5,057 nucleotides of DNA from Fimbriimonadaceae bacterium (GCA_014380605.1 JACMJO010000418.1:1-5057); one strand, 5' to 3'; counted from the first letter of the stretch, positions 1 to 4,422 are shown. Program-made: numbers and translations. Notes: generated by a model from the letters alone, not told the origin.

Positions 1-52
1 TCCGGCCAGACAGATCTTTGGCTGGCTCTGAACACTATACGCCCTAAAAGTC

Positions 53-80
53 TTTACAAGGTTCCAAGTGTCTATACAAT
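53..80 (+). promoter_or_regulatory. Candidate housekeeping promoter upstream of the sigma factor gene
   Basis: TTTACA at 53-58 and TACAAT at 75-80 are separated by 16 bases; each hexamer matches the sigma-70 consensus at 5 of 6 positions. A start near 87 would give a leader of about 220 nt before the ATG at 311. The spacer contains GGTTCC (60-65), a hexamer that recurs in other intergenic stretches here. An alternative -10 (TATACA, 73-78) would be only 14 bases from the -35 and is less likely. The call rests on consensus matching alone. Confidence 0.4.
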
Positions 81-97
81 CCTCGACTCGCCTCATT

Positions 98-119
98 GTT
101 CGAAAAACTTCGAACTTTT
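98..119 (+). terminator. Terminator-like hairpin with T-run, or operator of two TTCGAA sites
   Basis: GTTCGAA (98-104) and TTCGAAC (109-115) form a perfect 7-bp stem around an AAAC loop, directly followed by TTTT (116-119). This has the shape of a short intrinsic terminator, but the stem has only three G-C pairs. It lies just downstream of the promoter candidate at 53-80, so it could end transcription from an upstream gene or attenuate the sigma factor leader. Viewed as DNA, it is two TTCGAA palindromes one helical turn (10 bp) apart, which would also suit a dimeric regulator. Confidence 0.4.
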
Positions 120-177
120 CAGAGCCTAGATGCGTTTAGGTTTGTATGAACCCACCAAAGCGGATGAAGCGAGAGTG

Positions 178-202
178 AAGAAGCGTCGAAAGACGCTCTT
201 TT
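178..202 (+). terminator. Second terminator-like hairpin in the sigma factor leader
   Basis: AGCGTC (182-187) and GACGCT (192-197) pair perfectly around a GAAA tetraloop. With one bulged A the stem extends by about three pairs to roughly 178-200. TTTT at 199-202 follows. A GNRA-type loop and a following T-run are typical of stable terminator or attenuator hairpins. It is about 110 bases before the favoured sigma factor start, inside the presumed leader. Confidence 0.35.
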
Positions 203-227
203 GATCCCCGCCTTAAGTCCCCGAAAA

Positions 228-245
228 GGAACCAAACCAGGTTCC
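228..245 (+). repeat. GGAACC/GGTTCC inverted repeat next to the sigma factor start
   Basis: GGAACC (228-233) and GGTTCC (240-245) are perfect reverse complements separated by six bases. Immediately after it is a five-codon open frame, ATG at 246 to TAG at 261-263, whose stop overlaps the possible GTG start at 263. The arrangement could be a hairpin in the leader or a binding site for a dimeric protein. GGAAC is also the usual -35 core of ECF sigma promoters, but I see no matching -10. Confidence 0.35.
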
Positions 246-310
246 ATGAGTTCCAATAGATAGTGACATTCGTGGCACTACCCAATCCGCGCCGAAGGGC
301 GCCCTATGAA

Positions 311-928
311 ATGGCTGAAAACACTTTTCGTCTCGAACCCCATGAGGAGGCTCGATTCAATGAGCTCCTCGATGAGACCTACAAAAAGGTCTACAACATG
401 GCCTACCGACTCGCCGGAACCCGTTCCGATGCCGAAGACCTCACGCAAGAGGCTTTCTTTCGTGCCTATCGATCGTTCCGGGACTTTGAAGGAGATCGCC
501 CCTTCGAGAATTGGATTTTTCGAATTGTCACGCGCCTGTTCTTAGATCTACTCCGCAATCGCCGGCGCCGCGTCAAAGTTGTCAGCTACGATGCTCCGTT
601 GCAACGCGATGGAGCCGATGACAACCTTTACTTCGATATGGCCGATTCAAAGCCAAACGTTGAGCAGACGATCATGAACTCCTCTTTGAGCGAAGAGATG
701 CAGGCAGCCTTGGAATCGCTCTCGCCCGAGCAAAGAACCCTGATTGTTCTCGCGGATGTTGAGAACGTTCCGTATAAGGACATTGCCGAAATGTTGGACA
801 AACCTGTCGGCACGATCCGGTCCAGATTGCATCGGACCCACAAGCTGATTCGACATCGGCTTGAGCAAGCCCGACGCAAGTCGGAAAAGCCGATGAAACT
901 GGTCACTGGCTTTATGCCTTCTTTGTAA
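311..928 (+). CDS. ECF-type RNA polymerase sigma factor (sigma-70 family)
   Basis: This protein should bind core RNA polymerase and direct it to a specific promoter set in the cytoplasm. From the ATG at 311 it has 205 residues, a normal ECF length. Sigma region 2 spans about residues 19-88, with the region 2.2-like DAEDLTQEAFFRAYRSF at 40-56, followed by the FENWIFRIVTRLFLDLLRNRRRR stretch that covers -10 recognition. A variable acidic linker (about 95-125) leads to region 4 at about 127-182, including the helix-turn-helix VPYKDIAEMLDKPVGTIRSR, which reads the -35. An in-frame GTG at 263 would add 16 residues rich in Pro and Arg. I prefer the ATG because GAAGGG (294-299) precedes it and the extra residues do not look like region 2, though that spacing is long. 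No anti-sigma gene follows; the next gene is a prepilin with its own promoter. The ECF assignment is firm; the subgroup and target genes cannot be told. Confidence 0.93.
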   Translation: MAENTFRLEPHEEARFNELLDETYKKVYNMAYRLAGTRSDAEDLTQEAFFRAYRSFRDFEGDRPFENWIFRIVTRLFLDLLRNRRRRVKVVSYDAPLQRDGADDNLYFDMADSKPNVEQTIMNSSLSEEMQAALESLSPEQRTLIVLADVENVPYKDIAEMLDKPVGTIRSRLHRTHKLIRHRLEQARRKSEKPMKLVTGFMPSL

Positions 929-934
929 GGGAGT

Positions 935-964
935 CCGGGGCTAGGCCTAAGAGCCAAATCCCGG
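935..964 (+). terminator. Weak hairpin after the sigma factor gene
   Basis: CCGG at 935-938 can pair with CCGG at 961-964, and GGCT (939-942) with AGCC (952-955), giving an interrupted GC-rich stem seven bases after the sigma factor stop. There is no T-run directly behind it; the nearest is TTTTT at about 999-1003. It may end or stabilise the sigma factor transcript, but the evidence is thin. Confidence 0.2.
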
Positions 965-1014
965 CCTCAAAACGGAGGTTCCAACCACACCTGTAGGCTT
1001 TTTCGGCAAAATCC

Positions 1015-1043
1015 TTGGCAAAACTCAAAAAGTGTGATTTAAT
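1015..1043 (+). promoter_or_regulatory. Promoter of prepilin cassette A
   Basis: TTGGCA (1015-1020) and TTTAAT (1038-1043) are separated by exactly 17 bases, each hexamer one mismatch from the sigma-70 consensus. The same two hexamers with the same spacing stand in front of prepilin B (3169-3197), at nearly the same distance from its start codon (107 and 101 bases between -10 and ATG). That repetition makes the call much stronger than a single match. A start near 1050 gives a leader of about 100 nt. This looks like a housekeeping promoter, not an ECF one. Confidence 0.75.
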
Positions 1044-1076
1044 GCAGGGTGACTGGTTCGCGCCTTGTCGCCTTGT
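1044..1076 (+). promoter_or_regulatory. Hairpin at the 5' end of the prepilin A leader
   Basis: Bases 1044-1053 can pair with 1067-1076 as a 10-bp RNA stem including three G-U wobbles, with a 13-nt loop. It lies at or just before the predicted transcript start and is followed by an A/T-rich linker (about 1077-1100). The prepilin B leader has a different sequence but an analogous hairpin in the same place (3200-3234). It may protect the 5' end or be part of the regulated leader. Confidence 0.35.
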
Positions 1077-1104
1077 AATTTTATTTATTTAACATATCCT
1101 TCGC

Positions 1105-1153
1105 CATACAACCAATCTCTCGGGTGCGCGACCAGATTATTGGAGGTTGTATG
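1105..1153 (+). promoter_or_regulatory. Inverted repeat covering the ribosome binding site and start codon of prepilin A
   Basis: CATACAACC (1105-1113) is the exact reverse complement of GGTTGTATG (1145-1153). The right arm contains the last GG of the GGAGG Shine-Dalgarno (1142-1146) and the whole ATG (1151-1153). In the mRNA this makes a 9-bp hairpin closing off translation start, extended inward by AAT (1114-1116) with ATT (1139-1141) across a bulged GGA. The CC of the left arm could instead pair with the other GG of the Shine-Dalgarno, so both halves can be masked. The same element, with a one-pair-longer inner stem, precedes prepilin B. Translational control is inferred; a DNA operator is the main alternative. 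Confidence 0.7.
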
Positions 1154-2071
1154 AACCGTTCTCATAGCCGATCAGCTTTTACGTTGATTGAATTACTAGT
1201 CGTCATTGCGATCATTGCCATTCTGGCCGCGATCCTATTCCCTGTTTTTGCCCAGGCCAAAGAGGCTGCCAAAAAGACTTCTGCTCTCAGCAATGTGAAG
1301 CAGATGGGCACCAGCTTCATGATCTACACGTCGGACTACGACGATAACTTCCCGATGGCGTTCTCTCGCAGAGCCAACGGCACTTGGAGATACACCACCG
1401 TACATCCAACCCCTGCGGGCGTCATTGCCGCCGGTTGGGACGTTGAACCGGTGCTATCGGAGACGAAGAACCAGTGGGCGAATTCAGTGCAGCCCTATGT
1501 CAAGAACTGGGGAATCTATGATGCTCCTGGAAACAGGATCGATGCATTTGATACCGTGTTCAATCCAGGAATTGAGCCCGCCAAGGTGGCCCTTTCCATG
1601 AACGGACTCATGCACACCTTGAGCACGACCGAAATTCCATCGCCCTCTATCGCAGTTCTTCTGTGGCCTGGCAATGGAACTTCTAGCTTCCGTGGCAGAT
1701 CATCGGCTAATCCGACCCCTACGTGTAGCGCCTCCACAGATACTCCTTGCCGGTTCAATCCCACAGGCTGGCCTCAGCCCGGATTTACGGGAACCAATGC
1801 TTCAGCCACTTTCTGGAACTTCAGCGCCAGCACCTGGATGTACAGCAAGGGTATGCCCATGGTTCGAACGGACACTTCCGCAAGACACATGAGAGTTGGC
1901 ACAAGCACAGCCAGCACTCAGATTGCTGACGCATACACCGATCCTTGGCGATATGTCTCACCACAAGGCGTACCAGCACAGTTCACGCTCTGCAGTAGCG
2001 GCGTGAGGGGAGTTGCGGGTCCCACCGCGATCTTCTATCACTGCTACTTCCGACCAGACCGAGAGCAATAG
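1151..2071 (+). CDS. Type IV prepilin-like protein A (class III signal peptide)
   Basis: A 306-residue protein of the type IV pilin / type II secretion pseudopilin class, made as a precursor in the inner membrane and expected to be trimmed and N-methylated by a prepilin peptidase. The short basic leader MNRSHSRSA is followed by FTLIE at 10-14, with Glu5 of the mature chain at 14 and a hydrophobic helix to about residue 34. The residue before the cut is Ala instead of the usual Gly. The start at 1151 is set by GGAGG at 1142-1146; a GTG nine codons upstream would put unrelated residues in front of the leader. The globular part shares with prepilin B the motifs QPYxKN, MNGLxH, GRSxxNP, YSKGxPxVR, SAxHMRxGT and a C-terminal YHCxFRPDR. 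It lacks the H-X9-DG signature seen in many large prepilins. Whether it is a pilus subunit, minor pilin or secretion pseudopilin is unknown. Confidence 0.93.
   Translation: MNRSHSRSAFTLIELLVVIAIIAILAAILFPVFAQAKEAAKKTSALSNVKQMGTSFMIYTSDYDDNFPMAFSRRANGTWRYTTVHPTPAGVIAAGWDVEPVLSETKNQWANSVQPYVKNWGIYDAPGNRIDAFDTVFNPGIEPAKVALSMNGLMHTLSTTEIPSPSIAVLLWPGNGTSSFRGRSSANPTPTCSASTDTPCRFNPTGWPQPGFTGTNASATFWNFSASTWMYSKGMPMVRTDTSARHMRVGTSTASTQIADAYTDPWRYVSPQGVPAQFTLCSSGVRGVAGPTAIFYHCYFRPDREQ
1167..1221 (+). repeat. 55-bp exact repeat, copy 1 (prepilin signal region)
   Basis: This stretch is identical, base for base, to 3318-3372 in prepilin B. It covers the end of the leader peptide, the cleavage site and the first part of the hydrophobic helix (codons CGA to GCC plus flanking bases). 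It includes several leucine codons of different kinds (TTG, TTA, CTA), all conserved. Just downstream the two genes differ at about half of the codons without changing the protein. Confidence 0.95.
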
Positions 2072-2087
2072 GCTTTCCCTCTCATTA

Positions 2088-2119
2088 GCGGAATCGTCGG
2101 CTCCGGCTGGCGATTCCGC
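2088..2119 (+). terminator. Strong 14-bp stem-loop between prepilin A and the small lipoprotein gene
   Basis: GCGGAATCG (2088-2096) and CGATTCCGC (2111-2119) pair perfectly. The interior continues pairing, with two G-U wobbles, down to a TCCG loop at 2102-2105, giving 14 pairs in all. It lies 16 bases after the prepilin stop and 14 bases before the next ATG. No proper T-run follows (ATATTTG), so partial termination or protection of the prepilin mRNA from 3' decay is more likely than full termination. The matching position in cassette B has no hairpin: prepilin B and its lipoprotein are one base apart. Confidence 0.7.
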
Positions 2120-2133
2120 ATATTTGCAAGACC

Positions 2134-2295
2134 ATGAAAAAAATCACATTTCTCTCGTTGGCTATCTTAAGCCTGATCTGCATCGGCTGTGGCGAAAAGG
2201 AAGCTCCTACCGTGACCGAAGGTAGCATCAAGCCCGTCCAGGAAGGTGCACAACAAGCTGGACAAACGGCCGTAGCCAGCGATTCTTCGCCCTAG
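2134..2295 (+). CDS. Small lipoprotein, 53 residues (cassette A)
   Basis: A very small exported lipoprotein. MKKITFLSLAILSLICIGC is a clear lipoprotein signal peptide: two lysines, a hydrophobic core and Cys19 as the lipidation site. The residue at -3 is Cys (C-I-G-C) where Leu is usual. The mature part is only 35 residues, starts CGEKEAP, is rich in Ser, Thr, Ala and Gln, and has no recognisable fold, so it is probably an unstructured anchored peptide. Its counterpart after prepilin B also matures to CGEKE and also has its Cys at position 19, supporting a real, duplicated gene. The start has no good Shine-Dalgarno, and a strong hairpin precedes it, so expression may be low or depend on ribosomes arriving from prepilin A. 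Function is unknown; a role with the neighbouring prepilin is inferred from position only. Confidence 0.8.
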   Translation: MKKITFLSLAILSLICIGCGEKEAPTVTEGSIKPVQEGAQQAGQTAVASDSSP

Positions 2296-2303
2296 CAAAG
2301 AAA

Positions 2304-2327
2304 GGGCCGAGTCTCAGGACTTGGCCC
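2304..2327. terminator. 10-bp hairpin between the two lipoprotein genes
   Basis: GGGCCGAGTC (2304-2313) and GACTTGGCCC (2318-2327) pair with one G-U wobble around a TCAG loop. On the + strand there is no T-run after it, but on the - strand the stem is followed by TTTCTTTG, so it would work better as a terminator for transcription coming leftward. It sits eight bases after the 53-residue lipoprotein stop and 11 bases before the ATG at 2339, so on the + strand it may act as a processing or attenuating element. Confidence 0.5.
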
Positions 2328-2338
2328 CTCGAACCCTT

Positions 2339-3022
2339 ATGAAGTACCAATTTCTGGCCCTTGTTATTCTTGCTTGTTTCGGCTGTGGCAAAGGAACATC
2401 GTCCGTTGCTGTGTTGCCGACCAAGAAGGACGGCCAATTCTATCGCGTGGTGAATCTTACAGCACAAAACCTCGACGTCACGTTGGACGATTTCGCCCTC
2501 CTTCAGCCTTACATTCCCGCGTTTCAGCCTTGCTCCTTCAGAAAGAGCACGCCGAAGAAGCACACACTGAAAGTAAAAGATTCAAGCGGCAAATTGCTGC
2601 TTGAGGAGTCTCTAAACTTTGAACCTGGAGCTTTCGTGACGTACTGTATCTTTGCCGACAAGGTTGGTCTTAAGCTCTCAAGCATCCCGGGGGAATCAAG
2701 GGCAAGGACCGCTGGAGACTCCGAAGTTCGGGCGGTGTCATTGGTCGATTCAGTAGATCTTTCCATCGAAGACCAGAGCGGAAAGAACCGACATCTAACT
2801 GTTTCCGGTGGTCTTGATCCTCCTAAGGCGGCTGTAAAGGCTGGTAAGTATCAAGTGATGCTAGACGGGAAACCAGTGAACGACTGGCAGAGTCTGGAGG
2901 ACGGCCATACCTACACCCTGATCGCCTATCCATCTGGCAAAAGGGCCAGCGTTATCCTTCTACAAAACTCACCTGATCCCATGGGTCAAGCCGCCGCCGC
3001 GGTCCAACAGTCTGGGGGTTAA
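2339..3022 (+). CDS. Lipoprotein of 227 residues with two similar beta-rich domains
   Basis: MKYQFLALVILACFGC is a lipoprotein signal peptide with lipidation at Cys16; as in the 53-residue protein, the -3 residue is Cys (C-F-G-C). I place the start at 2339 because this gives a standard short n-region; a TTG six codons upstream would lie inside a hairpin. Two similar segments follow. Residues about 34-113 begin FYRVVNLTAQNLDVTLDD and residues about 135-208 begin VDSVDLSIED. HTLKVKDSSGKLLLEE...FVTYCIFA in the first aligns loosely with YQVMLDGKPVND...TYTLIAY in the second. The pattern (a strand ending in a VVN-type motif, then a GxYxVxxxG strand, then a YTxxA strand) recalls DUF4397-type beta-sandwich domains, but I am not sure of that. 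An Ala/Gln/Gly tail ends the protein. It lies between the two cassettes, probably transcribed with cassette A. Function is unknown. Confidence 0.85.
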   Translation: MKYQFLALVILACFGCGKGTSSVAVLPTKKDGQFYRVVNLTAQNLDVTLDDFALLQPYIPAFQPCSFRKSTPKKHTLKVKDSSGKLLLEESLNFEPGAFVTYCIFADKVGLKLSSIPGESRARTAGDSEVRAVSLVDSVDLSIEDQSGKNRHLTVSGGLDPPKAAVKAGKYQVMLDGKPVNDWQSLEDGHTYTLIAYPSGKRASVILLQNSPDPMGQAAAAVQQSGG

Positions 3023-3168
3023 GTGAGGCTGTTTGCCTTTACTCCTTGATCGTGTTTGCGTGACGGATAGCCCCAAATCTTTGGAACCTCAGGCAACAAG
3101 GGATTAGAGTGTCAGGCCCATCATTATCGTAATTATTGTTCAACATGCCTTAACTGCGATAGGAACCC

Positions 3169-3197
3169 TTGGCATTTGGCGCAAAATCTGCTTTAAT
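3169..3197 (+). promoter_or_regulatory. Promoter of prepilin cassette B
   Basis: TTGGCA (3169-3174), 17 bases, TTTAAT (3192-3197): the same hexamers and spacing as the promoter of cassette A, in otherwise different sequence. A start near 3204 gives a leader of about 95 nt. GGAACC (3162-3167) lies just upstream of the -35. The rest of the 3023-3168 gap shows only a weak hairpin after the lipoprotein stop (about 3023-3042) and no open frame I would support. Confidence 0.75.
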
Positions 3198-3199
3198 AT

Positions 3200-3234
3200 A
3201 TGCACCGGCGCGCACCGATACGCCATTCGTGCAT
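3200..3234 (+). promoter_or_regulatory. Hairpin at the 5' end of the prepilin B leader
   Basis: ATGCAC (3200-3205) pairs with GTGCAT (3229-3234), and inside it GGCG (3207-3210) with CGCC (3221-3224). The position relative to promoter and start codon matches the hairpin in leader A, and it is likewise followed by an A/T-rich linker (about 3233-3250). The sequences of the two hairpins are unrelated, so the similarity is in layout only. Confidence 0.35.
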
Positions 3235-3254
3235 TTATCTTAATTTCACATCGC

Positions 3255-3301
3255 CATACAACCAAATCTCAGGGAGCGCACCGGAATTTGGAGGTTGTAT
3301 G
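3255..3301 (+). promoter_or_regulatory. Inverted repeat covering the ribosome binding site and start codon of prepilin B
   Basis: CATACAACC (3255-3263) is the exact reverse complement of GGTTGTATG (3293-3301), which holds the end of the GGAGG Shine-Dalgarno (3290-3294) and the ATG (3299-3301). Here the inner extension is AAAT (3264-3267) with ATTT (3286-3289), across the same bulged GGA. Compared with copy A, a base was gained on each side, so pairing is preserved. The block TCGC before the left arm and a TCTC...GGG-GCGC loop pattern are also shared. The loop otherwise differs between copies, as expected for a structured RNA element. Confidence 0.7.
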
Positions 3302-4210
3302 AACAATCGTTTGTCTCGCCGATCAGCTTTTACGTTGATTGAATTACTAGTCGTCATTGCGATCATTGCCATCCTGGCCGCGATCCTTTTCCCTGTCTTT
3401 GCCCAAGCCAAAGAAGCCGCCAAGAAAACCTCTGCGCTTAGCAACGCTAAGCAAACGGGGACTGGCTTCAACATCTACATGGCCGATTACGATGATGTCC
3501 TTCCCCTGGCTTCATTTTTTTACTTAGGTCTTTGGAGGACTAACTTCGTCACCCCGTTCCCTTACAACGCCCTCATTGGCGGCGGTTGGGACACTCCCGC
3601 GGCGGAAGATGTCGTGAAGTCCCTTTGGGCCGACTCGACCCAGCCGTACATTAAGAACAAAGAGATCTTGGCGTACCCTGGCACTCCCGAGATGCTCGCC
3701 ACTGTCGAAACATTCAACCCAGCGGTGAAGGCAGGCAATACTACGTTGACCATGAACGGACTGTTGCATGGATACTCAGGAACAGCCGTTGAATCAGTTT
3801 CAGTTGTTCCGCTCCTTTGGGCGGGCATGGGCAATCGGCAGATGAAGGGGCGTTCCTTCTCTAATCCGTACCTGGGTTGTGGCAACCTCGTCGGCTCTTG
3901 TATGTTCAACCCGGGCGGCCCCCCCGCGGCAGGCGCCACGATCGGCTCGAGCCGAACCACATTCAATAGTGCGTGGATCTATTCAAAAGGCAGTCCCGTT
4001 GTGAGAGTCGACAGTTCTGCTAAGCATATGCGGATGGGAACTGCGGTTGCACCTGCAGTGGTTGCGGGTTGGGAATCCGATCCGCACTTCCAGGTTTCGG
4101 CGACCGGTCAGCCAATTGGTGGCTGGCGCTGCGGCTCGGACTTCGTCATTGCGACCACGCTAGGTCCCACCTCTTACCACTGCTGGTTCAGACCGGACAG
4201 GACTCGATAA
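3299..4210 (+). CDS. Type IV prepilin-like protein B, paralogue of A
   Basis: A 303-residue precursor with leader MNNRLSRRSA, cleavage expected before FTLIE (11-15) and again Ala at -1. The helix and following FPVFAQAKEAAKKTSALSN are identical to prepilin A; the remaining globular part is clearly related but diverged. Shared landmarks are QPYxKN, FNPxxxxA, MNGLxH, LLWxGxG, GRSxxNP, CxFNPxGxP, YSKGxPxVR, SAxHMRxGT, GPT and YHCxFRPDR. Cysteines at four matching places (two before FNPxG, one in the C-terminal C-x-S, one in YHC) suggest two conserved disulfides. The start at 3299 is set by GGAGG at 3290-3294; an in-frame ATG at 3200 lies at the predicted transcript start and is not credible. A 61-residue lipoprotein follows after one base. 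A and B look like an old duplication; whether they assemble together or serve different conditions is unknown. Confidence 0.93.
   Translation: MNNRLSRRSAFTLIELLVVIAIIAILAAILFPVFAQAKEAAKKTSALSNAKQTGTGFNIYMADYDDVLPLASFFYLGLWRTNFVTPFPYNALIGGGWDTPAAEDVVKSLWADSTQPYIKNKEILAYPGTPEMLATVETFNPAVKAGNTTLTMNGLLHGYSGTAVESVSVVPLLWAGMGNRQMKGRSFSNPYLGCGNLVGSCMFNPGGPPAAGATIGSSRTTFNSAWIYSKGSPVVRVDSSAKHMRMGTAVAPAVVAGWESDPHFQVSATGQPIGGWRCGSDFVIATTLGPTSYHCWFRPDRTR
3318..3372 (+). repeat. 55-bp exact repeat, copy 2 (prepilin signal region)
   Basis: Identical to 1167-1221 over all 55 bases; see that copy. The identity stops sharply on both sides: the leader peptide before it and the silent positions after it have diverged. 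Confidence 0.95.
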
Positions 4211-4211
4211 T

Positions 4212-4397
4212 ATGGCCAAGATCTCTTGCTTGGTCTGTCTTTTGACGGTACTCCTTCTAAGCGGATGCGGAGAGAAGGAGGAGGTCAATCCGCAGGTGGT
4301 AAACAACCCTTCCGCTGAACTTCAGGAAAAGATGAAGGCGGCGGGAGCGGATGCTGCTCCTGCCGGTGGAGGGACGCCTTCTTCCTCCATCAATTAA
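4212..4397 (+). CDS. Small lipoprotein, 61 residues (cassette B)
   Basis: MAKISCLVCLLTVLLLSGC is a textbook lipoprotein signal with lipobox L-S-G-C and lipidation at Cys19. The mature chain has 43 residues, starts CGEKEEV, contains a short charged stretch (AELQEKMKAAGAD) that may be helical, and ends in a Gly/Pro/Ser-rich tail. It starts one base after the prepilin B stop, with AGGA at 4199-4202 inside the prepilin coding end as its Shine-Dalgarno, so translation is probably coupled. The shared CGEKE start and position mark it as the counterpart of the 53-residue lipoprotein, though the rest of the two chains hardly aligns. The strong terminator at 4423 ends this unit. Function is unknown. 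Confidence 0.85.
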   Translation: MAKISCLVCLLTVLLLSGCGEKEEVNPQVVNNPSAELQEKMKAAGADAAPAGGGTPSSSIN

Positions 4398-4422
4398 ACT
4401 AACGCCATTGGGCGAACTTACT

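Noticed and set aside
1124..1150. Longer prepilin A starting at the GTG at 1124
   Set aside because: No ribosome binding site, and the added residues do not match prepilin B; GGAGG points to 1151.
2228..2563. Minus-strand open frame of 111 codons
   Set aside because: It overlaps two well-supported lipoprotein genes on the + strand, has no recognisable domain, and is best read as a shadow frame.
3023..3042. Terminator after the 227-residue lipoprotein
   Set aside because: The stem is short with a bulge, and there is no real T-run.
60..3167. GGAACC/GGTTCC hexamers as a regulon of ECF -35 elements (60, 228, 240, 977, 3083, 3162)
   Set aside because: They also occur inside genes (416 and 1790), no consistent -10 follows at 16-17 bases, and the count is only modestly above chance; only the paired copy at 228-245 was kept.
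3200..3298. Longer prepilin B starting at the ATG at 3200
   Set aside because: It would put 33 unrelated residues before the basic leader, starts at the predicted transcript start, and has no Shine-Dalgarno; GGAGG directly precedes the ATG at 3299.
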